A stretch of 64,000 bases of DNA from Deltaproteobacteria bacterium (lineage in GTDB: Bacteria; Desulfobacterota; Desulfobaccia; Desulfobaccales; 0-14-0-80-60-11): assembly GCA_030018495.1 (NCBI GenBank), contig JASEFS010000020.1, forward strand, positions 1 through 64,000. Reading direction: 5' to 3'. Below, in pieces: positions 17,040-25,643 of the stretch. Numbering within the stretch: the stretch's first letter is position 1; the number at the start of each line of letters is the position of its first letter. The notes below the pieces were generated by a model that was given only the letters and a program-made list of their open reading frames with translations, did not search any database and had not been told where the DNA came from. The translations under genes were made by a program, and so were the position numbers.

Positions 17040-17110
17040 CGATCGGGGAATGCGGTGGATTCATCCACCTGTTGAGTGATAATTTACCCCTTGAGAGGCT
17101 TTCAAGTCAA
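17040..17110 (-). promoter_or_regulatory. exbB: Promoter and leader hairpin of exbB-exbD-tonB
   Basis: Reading the minus strand, TTGACT (17110-17105), an 18-base spacer, then TAAATT (17086-17081). Transcription would start near 17074 and give a leader of about 120 nt with a GGTGGAT/ATCCACC hairpin before the terminator. Confidence 0.5.
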
Positions 17111-17354
17111 CCCCAAAGGTATGGCCCAGCGCGAATGGCCGAGGTGCATCAGCGGGACTCGGTAACTGCTACTCGCGAGGGCCCTGAGCGATAGGGTGAA
17201 TGCGCCTGCGCTGCAATCAACATAACTTTTATATGATTGGATGGACTCTACTTTTGCTTACCTGAGTCATCTGAGGAGGCATTATTAAAATCACCTCTAT
17301 TACTTTAGCACCCGATATCAAACGCAAAGGCTTTGAACAGGTAGTTTTATTATC

Positions 17355-17474
17355 TTGACATTAAGCAGTTTAGCTGTAAAATATTAACAAGTTTAGCATG
17401 TCAGACTGAAATCAGGGCCATAAGTCCTGGAAATGAATCGGACGGGGATGCTGATCCCCGTCCGTTTTTTTTTT
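17355..17474 (+). ncRNA. Promoter-to-terminator unit upstream of csp (sRNA or cold-shock attenuator)
   Basis: TTGACA (17355-17360), 16-base spacer, TAAAAT (17377-17382), so a start near 17389. The transcript has a CAGG/CCTG hairpin and then a perfect terminator: CGGACGGGGAT (17439-17449) with ATCCCCGTCCG (17454-17464), a GCTG loop and ten T residues. The product would be about 85 nt. Read-through would yield a 140-nt leader on the csp mRNA, similar in length to known cold-shock mRNA leaders. Confidence 0.6.
17439..17474 (+). terminator. Intrinsic terminator before csp
   Basis: An 11-bp perfect stem (17439-17449 with 17454-17464), tetraloop GCTG, then T residues 17465-17474. Confidence 0.9.
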
Positions 17475-17530
17475 GCCTGACTGCTGTGCGCCCTGCTTTT
17501 TTGGCGGGAATATTTTTAGGAGGTTTCACA

Positions 17531-17734
17531 ATGAAGGAAACCGGTACGGTAAAATGGTTTAATGACTCCAAGGGTTTTGGCTTTATTACCCGGGAGAACG
17601 GTCCGGATGTGTTTGTGCATCACAGCGCCATTCAGGGCGACGGCTTCCGCTCCCTGGACGAAAACCAGGACGTGGAGTTTGAGGTGGTCCAAGGTCCCAA
17701 AGGGGCTCAGGCCCAAAACGTCGTAAAAATTTAA
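17531..17734 (+). CDS. csp: Cold-shock domain protein (CspA family)
   Basis: 67 residues, the usual size. The RNA-binding motifs are intact: KGFGFIT (RNP1) and VFVHHSAI (RNP2), with the TVKWFN start. It binds single-stranded RNA or DNA and melts mRNA structure in the cold. The start is the ATG at 17531 with a perfect AGGAGGT ribosome binding site. Upstream is the promoter-terminator unit at 17355-17474, which may act as a regulated leader. It heads a run of RNA-related genes on the plus strand. Confidence 0.95.
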   Translation: MKETGTVKWFNDSKGFGFITRENGPDVFVHHSAIQGDGFRSLDENQDVEFEVVQGPKGAQAQNVVKI

Positions 17735-17813
17735 GCAGAAAAGCTGAATGTATGGACTTCGGCGGTCTATGGACTGTCGGAGTTCCAGCATTTTGACTAT
17801 AAAGAGGTAGAAC

Positions 17814-17951
17814 TTGGCACGAAACCGTCAAAGCTGGGAAAAGCGGACCAAGGAAATGGCCCGGAAGGAAAAGGCCGAGCTGAAAATGAAACGGCGGCAG
17901 AATAAGAAATTAACCCCACCGGCCGAGGAAAAGGCAGAGGTGGCTGAATAA
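17814..17951 (+). CDS. Small basic protein (45 aa), cold-shock neighbourhood
   Basis: TTG start at 17814 with an AGAGGT ribosome binding site six bases upstream; stop TAA at 17949-17951. The protein begins MARNRQSWEKRTKEMARKEK and is very rich in Lys, Arg and Glu, with a predicted single helix. It resembles short conserved hypothetical proteins with an N-terminal RQSxEKRxxEMARKxK pattern often found beside RNA-binding genes; that association is from memory. Function unknown; an RNA- or ribosome-binding role is possible given its charge and position between csp and the RRM genes. Confidence 0.65.
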   Translation: MARNRQSWEKRTKEMARKEKAELKMKRRQNKKLTPPAEEKAEVAE

Positions 17952-18032
17952 AGAACTTAGAGGGCTGGATGACAAAGACCTGCCCCAAAACCCCTCCGGC
18001 AAGTGCATCCAGATAAGGCAGGCAATAAGAAG

Positions 18033-18155
18033 ATGGCGAGTAAAAGATTATCTGCAAGCAACCTCCCCCGCCAAATGACTTGTAAAAAATCGAACCGCAT
18101 GCCACAATCCCGCTATTCTTTCGGCGTCAACCACTGCGAAGGATTTTCTCAATGA
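18033..18155 (+). pseudogene. Duplicated 5' fragment of the RRM gene, now a 40-aa upstream ORF
   Basis: The ORF starts MASKRLSASNLPRQMT, nearly identical to the start of the RRM protein encoded at 19764 (SKRLSVSNLPRQMT), then diverges into unrelated sequence. The DNA similarity also covers about 30 bases upstream (TGCATCC at 18005 and at 19736). Its TGA overlaps the ATG of the radical SAM gene as ATGA (18152-18155), so it could act as a translated leader peptide even though the RRM domain is lost. Confidence 0.65.
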
Positions 18156-19729
18156 AAGTCTTTTTAGTTTATGTCAGAGATGAGAACTTTTGTCGGTTGC
18201 TTCCGAAGGAACTGGATAAATCGCAGTCTGACAACGGCCGGATCAAAGTGATGGGCTTTCCGCCCCTGGGGATTCAGACCCTCGCCCCGGTCCTGCGCCA
18301 GCATGGACACCGGGTGCGGCTGTTTGATACATGTCACCCCCAGATGCAGGCGGAGCATATCGCCCAGGCCGGAGCAGATGAGCGGCCCGACGTCATTGCC
18401 CTCTCCTTTCTCTCCACGACCACTTACCCCGCGGTCAAGAACCTGGCCAAGCGATTAAAGTTGAACACACCCCACATCCCCATCATTGTGGGCGGAGCAT
18501 TTGCCACCATGAATTCGGACCGCATCCTGGCAGACTGCCCTGACATTGATTGCGTGGGGGTCGGGGAGGGCGAAGAGCTTCTCCCGGACTATTTGGGCAA
18601 CTTGGCTGAGCCGGGCTCGGTGGCTGGCCTGGTCTGGCGCAACGGTAAAGAGATCGTTCAAAACGTCTCACGTCCGCTTATCCGGGACCTGAATCAGTTT
18701 CCTTACCCCGACCGGACCAGTCTGCCCATTGACTATATCGAGTCATTGCCCCTGGACGTCCCCGCGGTCCTCTCGCTGGATAAATTTTGCACCATGCAGA
18801 CCTCGCGAGGCTGCCCTTATTCCTGCATATATTGCGATATTCCCTCCCTTTCCCGGGGCAAATGGCGCTACCGTTCCTCGGAGCATGTCTTGGGAGAAAT
18901 GCAGCAACTTGACCATATGGGCTATCGCTCCATTTACCTGACCGATGATCATTTTCTCGTTAACCGGAAGCGCATCGGCGAAATTTGCCGCGGTATCATT
19001 GAACGCGGACTACAGTTCCGGTGGGGCTGCGAAGGCCGGGTGGATGCAGTGGCGGTGGATCAACTGCCGATCATGAAACAGGCCAATTGCAATTTCCTGG
19101 CTTTTGGGGTGGAGGCAGGGACGCAAAAGGTGCTTGACCGGCTGAACAAGAAGCAGACCCTGAAGCAAGTTGAGCATGCGGTCAGCGAAGCCAAGCGCCA
19201 TGGCATTGAAAGAGTGCACGGATTTTTTGTCATCGGCTCTCCCGGCGAGACCGAAAAGGATATCATGGACAGCTTCCGCTTTGCCGCCCGCTTGAAGCTG
19301 GACACCTTCGGGTTCAACCGCTTATGCGCCTACCGCGGCACCCCTTTATGGCAGGAGTATATCGACCGCGGGATCATTGACGACGAGCGCGATTGGCACA
19401 AATGGTTCAAGTGCTCGGACATTGATCCCACCGCGCTGCCGAGTGCCAGGGTGAATCGCCTGCGCATGCAAGGTTACGCTTTGCTCTTTTTTCGCCGCCT
19501 TTTCGGGCGTCCCCTCCGCACTTACAGGCTCCTGCGAATCTTCGGCCGACACATGAAAAAATCCGATATGGTTAGATTGCTCGTTAGCCCTTTTCGCCGC
19601 CGGACTTTGAGCCGGCAGCCTGAACTCCCGGCCAAGATGATGGCGGGACTGGAAAAACCCCAGAGGGACGCCGTCTTCATCCCGCCGACCGAATTGCTCT
19701 GCGTCGAGGCGGTTAAAGAGAAGGCTTAA
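18152..19729 (+). CDS. B12-binding-domain radical SAM protein
   Basis: 525 residues. The N-terminal 150 residues have the Rossmann-like cobalamin-binding layout (PPLGIQTLAPVLRQHGHRVRLFD, VIALSFLST, PIIVGG). The radical SAM motif CxxxCxxC is at C221, C225 and C228 (CPYSCIYC), followed by the TIM-barrel segments FLAFGVEAGTQKVLDRL and HGFFVIGSPGETEKDI. This class (B12-dependent methylases and related enzymes, COG1032) usually acts on unactivated carbons in lipids or natural products; the substrate here is unknown. Its position between two RRM-related ORFs in an RNA gene run is unusual. Confidence 0.85.
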   Translation: MKVFLVYVRDENFCRLLPKELDKSQSDNGRIKVMGFPPLGIQTLAPVLRQHGHRVRLFDTCHPQMQAEHIAQAGADERPDVIALSFLSTTTYPAVKNLAKRLKLNTPHIPIIVGGAFATMNSDRILADCPDIDCVGVGEGEELLPDYLGNLAEPGSVAGLVWRNGKEIVQNVSRPLIRDLNQFPYPDRTSLPIDYIESLPLDVPAVLSLDKFCTMQTSRGCPYSCIYCDIPSLSRGKWRYRSSEHVLGEMQQLDHMGYRSIYLTDDHFLVNRKRIGEICRGIIERGLQFRWGCEGRVDAVAVDQLPIMKQANCNFLAFGVEAGTQKVLDRLNKKQTLKQVEHAVSEAKRHGIERVHGFFVIGSPGETEKDIMDSFRFAARLKLDTFGFNRLCAYRGTPLWQEYIDRGIIDDERDWHKWFKCSDIDPTALPSARVNRLRMQGYALLFFRRLFGRPLRTYRLLRIFGRHMKKSDMVRLLVSPFRRRTLSRQPELPAKMMAGLEKPQRDAVFIPPTELLCVEAVKEKA

Positions 19730-19763
19730 CTGAATGCATCCGATTCGCAGAACAGGAGAAATG

Positions 19764-20054
19764 ATGAGTAAGAGGTTATCCGTAAGCAATCTGCCCCGCC
19801 AAATGACTGAAGAACAGCTGAAAACTCTTTTTTCCGAGGCCGGCTGTGTAGTTCTCGCCAAAATCATCCCTTACTTGCATAACGGGCAAGTCAGCGGCTT
19901 CGGCTTTGTAGAGATGCAAACCAAGCTGGAGGGCCAGAAGGCCGTTGCCATGCTCAATGACCGGTTTGTAGATGGACGGCCCCTGGCTGTCAGGCAAGAC
20001 AAAAGGGCAAAGACCCCTTTTGGCAGCCGCAGCCGCCCCAACTGCCAGCGTTGA
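19764..20054 (+). CDS. RNA-binding protein with a single RRM domain
   Basis: About 96 residues. RNP2 is LSVSNLP (residues 5-11) and RNP1 is GFGFVEM (about 44-50), with the usual beta-alpha-beta-beta-alpha-beta spacing and a short basic tail. Bacterial single-RRM proteins bind single-stranded RNA and are often cold-inducible. There are two adjacent ATGs, 19761 and 19764; the second is spaced better from AGGAG. It overlaps the following reading frame slightly. A duplicated copy of its 5' end lies at 18033. Confidence 0.88.
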   Translation: MSKRLSVSNLPRQMTEEQLKTLFSEAGCVVLAKIIPYLHNGQVSGFGFVEMQTKLEGQKAVAMLNDRFVDGRPLAVRQDKRAKTPFGSRSRPNCQR

Positions 20055-20152
20055 CCTGCACTCACGCGACGGCTGGAAAAAAGGCAGAGGCAGGAGGGGA
20101 CAGCAGCTCTGCGCTTGATGAATTTAACTTTTCTGGGGGAGATACTCTAAAG

Positions 20153-20491
20153 ATGAATAAAGACGTTAAGGCAATATTTTCGGAATTTGACGCTTATTGT
20201 GGGACGGTAAACAGAAATGGCTGCATCAGCTATCCCGTCACCATCACCTGGACTATGACCGGGGCGCATTATGGCAAGCCCGTGGTGATGATTCTCGGTG
20301 AGCCCCGCCGAGCCGGTGACCTGCCCCCTGGTGAATTGCAGGTGCCGCCGAAGATTTTGCTCGAGGTCAGGCAAGCGGGCTATGGCGCTCAGCCTCTCAG
20401 CATGGAGGAAATCAAGGAATATTGGCGGGAGGCCAGGCTATTGAGCATCAAGAACCATTGGCACCCTGAAGCCCGGCTGGTGCAATATTAA
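20153..20491 (+). CDS. Hypothetical protein (112 aa)
   Basis: The frame is open from 20051, but a start at 20153 (ATG, GGGGGAG upstream) gives a compact 112-residue protein beginning MNKDVKAIFSEFDAYCG. It has no signal peptide or membrane helix. The last 30 residues (SMEEIKEYWREARL) are helical and acidic/basic. I do not recognise a family. It lies between the RRM gene and the DEAD-box helicase, all in the same direction, so it may belong to the same transcription unit. Confidence 0.6.
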   Translation: MNKDVKAIFSEFDAYCGTVNRNGCISYPVTITWTMTGAHYGKPVVMILGEPRRAGDLPPGELQVPPKILLEVRQAGYGAQPLSMEEIKEYWREARLLSIKNHWHPEARLVQY

Positions 20492-20677
20492 GCTTCGCGG
20501 CGGCCTCCTGCCCCGTGATCCAGGAAAGAAGGGCTGCAGCCAAAACCTGCCGAAATCAACCTCATCTCCAAATTTAGGGGTCAGTTTTCGTTGACATACC
20601 AGGGCGGTCTGCCTTACCCCGGAAAACAATCAAAAAATAAGATAACACTGCTGAAGCAGGATAAACACAAGGAGTTT

Positions 20678-21922
20678 ATGGAATTTCACACATTTGGTTT
20701 TCATCACCAGGTCGCGGCCGGCGTTGCCGCGGCGCGCTATATAACCCCTACACCGATACAGACAAAGGCAATTCCCCTGGTCATGCAAGGCCGCGACGTC
20801 ATGGGCCTGGCCCATACCGGCACCGGCAAGACCGCAGCCTTTGTGCTGCCGATCCTCCATCGCCTGATGCAAGGCGGGCGCAGGCGCGTCAGGGCTCTGG
20901 TTATTGCCCCCACCCGCGAACTGGCCGAGCAAATCCACGAGGCGATCGGCAAACTGGGACTCCGGACCGGACTCAAAAGCGTTACTGTTTATGGAGGAGT
21001 TGGTTTCAAGCCTCAGGTGGATAAGCTGAGGCGCGGCACCGAGATTGTCGTTGCCTGTCCCGGCCGTCTGCTTGACCACATCAATCAGGGCACCATCGAC
21101 CTGTCGCATCTGGAGGTGCTCGTACTGGACGAGTCAGACCGGATGCTCGATATGGGATTTCTCCCCGATATAAGAAAAATCATCAAGCATCTGCCGGCAA
21201 AACGCCAGACGCTTTTGTTTTCGGCAACCATGCCTGATGATATTCTTCATCTGGCCCGCGAAATATTGGAAGCCCCGGTTAAGGTGCAAGTCAATACCTC
21301 CGGGCCGGTAAGCAGTGTCTCTCACCGGCTCTATCCGGTCGAACAGCACCTCAAGACCCCGCTGCTCCTCGCATTATTGCGCCATACCGATACAGAGTCG
21401 GTGCTGATCTTTACCCGCACCAAACATCGGGCCAAGCGTCTGGGGGAACAACTGGGGAGGGCCGGCTATCGGGCCGCATCATTGCAGGGAAATCTCTCGC
21501 AGGCGCGGCGACAGGACGTGATGAACGGGTTCCGCAGCGGCACGTTCCAAATACTGGTGGCGACTGACGTGGCCGCCCGCGGGATCGACGTGACCCAAAT
21601 TTCCCACGTAATCAATTACGACATGCCGGATACTGCTGATGCCTATACGCACAGGATCGGCCGCACCGGCCGGAATACCAGGACCGGAGATGCCTTCACT
21701 TTTGTCACCCCTGAAGATGAGGACATGGTTCGCAGCATCGAGCGCCTCCTCCACGCCAAGGTAAAGCGCTGCACCCTGAACGGTTTTGATTATAAAAAAG
21801 CGGCGCCGTCGCGCCATGCCGAGCTTTCGCCTCCGCTTCGCAAACCTCAACGCCGCAGTGAACAGAAAAAAACGCAGCATGCAAAACATGGTAAAAGTCC
21901 GCAGACTCTTGGACAGAGATAA
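20678..21922 (+). CDS. DEAD-box RNA helicase (RhlE-like)
   Basis: 414 residues from the ATG at 20678, with AAGGAG upstream. All helicase motifs are present: Q-motif region (TPTPIQTKAIP), Walker A AHTGTGKT (45-52), PTRELAEQ, motif II as DESD instead of DEAD, SAT, then RGIDV and the HRIGRTGR motif VI. A short Lys/Arg-rich tail follows. It unwinds RNA, in ribosome assembly or mRNA decay, and helicases of this type are commonly induced in the cold. It closes the csp/RRM gene run. Confidence 0.93.
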   Translation: MEFHTFGFHHQVAAGVAAARYITPTPIQTKAIPLVMQGRDVMGLAHTGTGKTAAFVLPILHRLMQGGRRRVRALVIAPTRELAEQIHEAIGKLGLRTGLKSVTVYGGVGFKPQVDKLRRGTEIVVACPGRLLDHINQGTIDLSHLEVLVLDESDRMLDMGFLPDIRKIIKHLPAKRQTLLFSATMPDDILHLAREILEAPVKVQVNTSGPVSSVSHRLYPVEQHLKTPLLLALLRHTDTESVLIFTRTKHRAKRLGEQLGRAGYRAASLQGNLSQARRQDVMNGFRSGTFQILVATDVAARGIDVTQISHVINYDMPDTADAYTHRIGRTGRNTRTGDAFTFVTPEDEDMVRSIERLLHAKVKRCTLNGFDYKKAAPSRHAELSPPLRKPQRRSEQKKTQHAKHGKSPQTLGQR

Positions 21923-22097
21923 AGATTAAAACCAACAGCCAGTACTGGATGATCCGGTTTCGTTGTAAATACGCCACGCCGAAAAAGTTGACCTTTTAGC
22001 TGATTCTAAGCTATTCTGACTTTCACGAGAAGGTTTGCACTGTAAAATATTCAGAGGTCAATAATCCAACAAAGGGTCCCCCAACTGGGGATGCGGC

Positions 22098-22781
22098 ATG
22101 GCACCTGAAAAAGAATATCCGGGCAAGGCCAGAATTTCTCAGGAACTTTATGCTTTGCAGAACAAACTCATGGAGTTGGCCCAGTTGGCGGCTGAGGCGC
22201 TGGAGAAGAGCGTGCGGGCCGTGCTGTGGCGTGATGGTGAGCTGGCCCGCCAAGTGATCGCCGGAGACGCTGCGGTCAATAGCCTGGAGGAAGCCATCGA
22301 CTGGGAATGCGTCCGTCTCATCGCCTTATTTCAACCGGTGGCCGGGGACCTGCGCAAGCTCATGGCTGTGGCCCGTATCATCACCGAATTGGAACGCATC
22401 GGCGACTCTGCCACCAACATCGCCGAAGAAGTGCTCACCCTGAGCCAATTACCGGTCCGGGCCGTTCACCCCCAATTGGAATTTATGGCGCAAAGCGTCC
22501 AGGAGATGGTGACCCAAAGCCTGGAAGCCTTTTCTCGAAGCAATGTTCACCTGGCCCGCCAGGTTTGCCTCGCAGATGCTGACATAGACGCCCTGGACCA
22601 GGCCATTATCCAGGATCTACTTAAGGAAATGACCGGGGTCCCGAGGGCCGTTATTCCCAGCCAGAGCCAGATTAATATCGTGCGCAACCTGGAGCGGGTG
22701 GGCGACCATGCCACCAATATAGCTGAGCAGGTGATATATATGGTGGAGGGAAAAAGCGTCCGCCACCGCTGCCAGGGATAA
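22098..22781 (+). CDS. phoU: Phosphate signalling protein PhoU
   Basis: 227 residues, all-helical, with two PhoU repeats; each carries the metal-binding pattern ELERIGDSATNIAEEV (about residues 95-110) and NLERVGDHATNIAEQV (about 198-213). It inhibits PhoR kinase through the PstSCAB transporter when phosphate is plentiful. Unlike the common order it is not inside the pst operon but convergent with pstB, separated by 167 bases. The ATG at 22098 has a modest ribosome binding site. Confidence 0.93.
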   Translation: MAPEKEYPGKARISQELYALQNKLMELAQLAAEALEKSVRAVLWRDGELARQVIAGDAAVNSLEEAIDWECVRLIALFQPVAGDLRKLMAVARIITELERIGDSATNIAEEVLTLSQLPVRAVHPQLEFMAQSVQEMVTQSLEAFSRSNVHLARQVCLADADIDALDQAIIQDLLKEMTGVPRAVIPSQSQINIVRNLERVGDHATNIAEQVIYMVEGKSVRHRCQG

Positions 22782-22948
22782 ATACAGATTCGGGTCTAAA
22801 GGGCCAAGCCTGAACCAAAATTCCTCCCTCTCGCCCTCTCCGCCAGAGAATTTTTTCCATTCAACCTGAAGGCACAGAGCAAACGGCTGCACCGTTGCAA
22901 AGCCCTTTTCACAAATCTTGAGGGAATGATAGGGCACAGCTGTCGCGC

Positions 22949-23794
22949 CTAGCCGAAGCGTCCGGTGATATAATCCTCAGTCTTCTTATCGGCAGGATTG
23001 GTAAATATCTTCTGGGTGTCGCCGAACTCGACGATTCTTCCCTGATAAAAGAACGCGGTGAAATCGGAAACCCGGGCTGCCTGCTGCATATTATGGGTGA
23101 CGATGACGATGGTGTATTGCTCCTTAAGCAGGCTGATCAATTCCTCAATCTTGGCGGTGGCGATGGGGTCAATGGCGGAGGTGGGCTCGTCCATCAGCAA
23201 AACCTCCGGCTCCACCGCCAGGGCCCGGGCGATGCACAGGCGCTGTTGCTGGCCGCCGGAGAGGGCTGTCCCCGGTTTCCGCAACTGGTCCTTAACTTCC
23301 TCCCATAAAGCCGCTTTGACCAGGGCCTCTTCCACCCGGTCCGCCATTTCCGCCTTGCTGAGACGGTAATGCAACCGCAGTCCAAAGGCCACGTTCTCAA
23401 AAACGCTCATGGAAAAGGGGGTGGGCTTCTGAAAGATCATCCCCACTCTCCGGCGCAATTCCATGAGGTCCACGGCGGGACCCAGAATGTCGCGACCGTC
23501 CAGCAGCACCTCCCCGGTGGCCCGCTGGTCCCGATAGAGTTCATAGATGCGGTTATAAATGCGGATATGGGTGGACTTGCCGCAGCCGGAAGGCCCGATG
23601 ATGGCGGTCACCCGGTGGCGGGCTATCTCCAAGTCGTTGTCGAACAGCGCCTGATGGCCGCCGTAGTAAAAATTTACCTGGCGGGTGATTATTTTGGCTC
23701 CCGTCCAGGCTTCAGCCACTGGAGCTGCAGCTTCTTCCAGCAATGTGCGGGAGTCGGTCAGCGGATACGAGGCTCTTAATGCCACACTCTTCAT
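22949..23794 (-). CDS. pstB: Phosphate ABC transporter ATP-binding protein PstB
   Basis: 281 residues from the ATG at 23794, whose start overlaps the pstA stop (ATGA). Walker [10 protein letters not shown] (67-75), Q-loop FQKPTPF, signature LSGGQQQR, Walker [13 protein letters not shown] and the switch histidine (VTHNM) are intact. ATPase subunit of the high-affinity phosphate importer. Last gene of the phoB-phoR-pstS-pstC-pstA-pstB run. Confidence 0.95.
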   Translation of the reverse strand: MKSVALRASYPLTDSRTLLEEAAAPVAEAWTGAKIITRQVNFYYGGHQALFDNDLEIARHRVTAIIGPSGCGKSTHIRIYNRIYELYRDQRATGEVLLDGRDILGPAVDLMELRRRVGMIFQKPTPFSMSVFENVAFGLRLHYRLSKAEMADRVEEALVKAALWEEVKDQLRKPGTALSGGQQQRLCIARALAVEPEVLLMDEPTSAIDPIATAKIEELISLLKEQYTIVIVTHNMQQAARVSDFTAFFYQGRIVEFGDTQKIFTNPADKKTEDYITGRFG

Positions 23795-24636
23795 TTCTGT
23801 CTTTCCCTTAAAGATAAACGGGCCAGAAGGGTTAAGGCCAAAACCCCCAGCGTGATGATCAGGGAGGCCCCCCAAGCGGTCTGCTGCCAATCAGGATAGG
23901 GGGACATGGCATAATTAAATATGGTTACGGTGAGGTTCGGGGTAGGTTCCCCCAAAGAATCGGGCCAGTAAGGACTGTTCAACGCGGTGAAGAGAAGCGG
24001 CGCGGTCTCGCCGCTGACCCGGGCCACGGCCAGACAGACCCCGGTGATCAAGCCCGATTTCGCGGCCCGGAAAATGACAGTCAGGGTCACCCGCCAGCGC
24101 GGGGCGCCCAGGGCCAGTCCTGCTTCCCTTAAAGGGTCAGGGATCAGACTCAGCATGTCTTCCGTGGTTCGGGCCACAATGGGCAGCATGATAAGGGCCA
24201 GGGCCAGGGCCCCGGCATAGCCGGAGAAGCTCCCGGTGGGTATCACCACGATGGTATAGACGAACACCCCGATGATGATGGAAGGCACGCCCATGAGCAC
24301 GTTGCCGGCAAAACGGACCGTATCGGCCAGACGGGATTGGCGCCCGAATTCCCCCAGAAAGACACCGGCCAGCAAGCCGACGGGAACCCCCAGGAAAGTA
24401 GCCAGCAGGGTGATAAGCACGGTGCCGGCCAGGGCGTTGGCCAATCCTCCTCCCGGCATGCCGGGTGGCGCAGGCAATTGGGTGAAGAAAGACCAGTTGA
24501 GGGCGCCCAGGCCCCGGAACAGGACTCCGGAAAGAATCCAGGCCAGGCCCAGCAGACCCAGCAGCGCCGAAACGGCCGCCAACCCGCTCACCGCACCATT
24601 GGTCAGGCGCCGGCCGGTGGGCGGACGGAGCTTCAT
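23791..24636 (-). CDS. pstA: Phosphate ABC transporter permease PstA
   Basis: 281 residues with six membrane helices and the permease EAA-type loop ([32 protein letters not shown]). Forms the channel with PstC. Overlaps pstC by four bases (ATGA at 24633-24636) and pstB likewise, so the three are translationally coupled. Confidence 0.95.
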   Translation of the reverse strand: MKLRPPTGRRLTNGAVSGLAAVSALLGLLGLAWILSGVLFRGLGALNWSFFTQLPAPPGMPGGGLANALAGTVLITLLATFLGVPVGLLAGVFLGEFGRQSRLADTVRFAGNVLMGVPSIIIGVFVYTIVVIPTGSFSGYAGALALALIMLPIVARTTEDMLSLIPDPLREAGLALGAPRWRVTLTVIFRAAKSGLITGVCLAVARVSGETAPLLFTALNSPYWPDSLGEPTPNLTVTIFNYAMSPYPDWQQTAWGASLIITLGVLALTLLARLSLRERQK

Positions 24637-25643
24637 GCGCCCCCTCCCCTGGCCCGGTACAGCCGCCGCAACATGATCTGCGAAAAAATCTGCACCACCA
24701 CCGTGATGACAAACAACACCAGGGCTAACGCCACCAAGGCGCTCAAATAGAGAGGGTCCGAGGCTTCGGTGAATTCATTGGCCAGAGTTGAGGCGATGCT
24801 GTTTCCCGGAGCAAACAGCGAGGCGGCGATGCGGTGATCGTTGCCGATGACAAAGGTGACGGCCATGGTCTCGCCCAAGGCGCGGGCCAAACCCAGGAAA
24901 ACGGCCCCCATGATGCCCACTATTCCATAGGGGATGGTTACCTTGTAGGCCACTTCCCAAGTGGTGGCTCCCAGGCCGTAGGCAGACTCTTTCATGACCG
25001 GGGGGACCAACCGGAACACATCCCGGGTGATGGCCGACATGTAAGGCAGAATCATCAGGGCCAGAATAACACCGGCAGTCAGCATGCCGATGCCCATAGG
25101 CGGCCCCTGGAACAGGGGCAGAAAGCCCAGGGTGCGTCCTAACGCCGGTTGGACGTATTCGGCCATAAAAGGGGCAAAAACGAACAGCCCCCACATGCCG
25201 TAGATGATGCTGGGAATGGCGGCCAGGAGCTCAATGAGCCCCCCTACCACCCGGCTCGTTCCCGGAGGGGACAACTCCACCAGGAACAGGGCGATGGCTA
25301 GACTTAACGGCACCGCCAGCAGCATGGCAATGCAGGTGGAAACCAGGGTGCCGTAAATGCTGCTGGCCGCCCCGAATTCCTGGGTCACCGGATTCCAACT
25401 CTGGGAGACTAGAAATCCCCAGCCGAAGCGCTGCAAGGCCGGATAAGAATGGCGCACCAGTTCCACCAGGATGGCTCCCATAAGCAGCGGGATCAATCCG
25501 GCCAGGAGGATGGTAAGCCACTTGAACCCCAGGTCGGCCCGGGCCGGGCTTACCATCCTCGTTTTTACGCCGGCCCGGAGCTTTTCCCCGCCTTGAGGTG
25601 CGGGATAGCCTGGTGTCGGGGAGGCGGCCCTGATATTCATCAT
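24633..25643 (-). CDS. pstC: Phosphate ABC transporter permease PstC
   Basis: 336 residues from the ATG at 25643, which overlaps the pstS stop codon (ATGA). A longer open frame upstream lies within pstS and is not coding. Six membrane helices follow a 40-residue cytoplasmic lead. The permease loop (VMKESAYGLGATTWEVAYKVTIPYG) and a PSIIYGMWGLFVF segment identify it as PstC. Confidence 0.94.
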   Translation of the reverse strand: MMNIRAASPTPGYPAPQGGEKLRAGVKTRMVSPARADLGFKWLTILLAGLIPLLMGAILVELVRHSYPALQRFGWGFLVSQSWNPVTQEFGAASSIYGTLVSTCIAMLLAVPLSLAIALFLVELSPPGTSRVVGGLIELLAAIPSIIYGMWGLFVFAPFMAEYVQPALGRTLGFLPLFQGPPMGIGMLTAGVILALMILPYMSAITRDVFRLVPPVMKESAYGLGATTWEVAYKVTIPYGIVGIMGAVFLGLARALGETMAVTFVIGNDHRIAASLFAPGNSIASTLANEFTEASDPLYLSALVALALVLFVITVVVQIFSQIMLRRLYRARGGGA

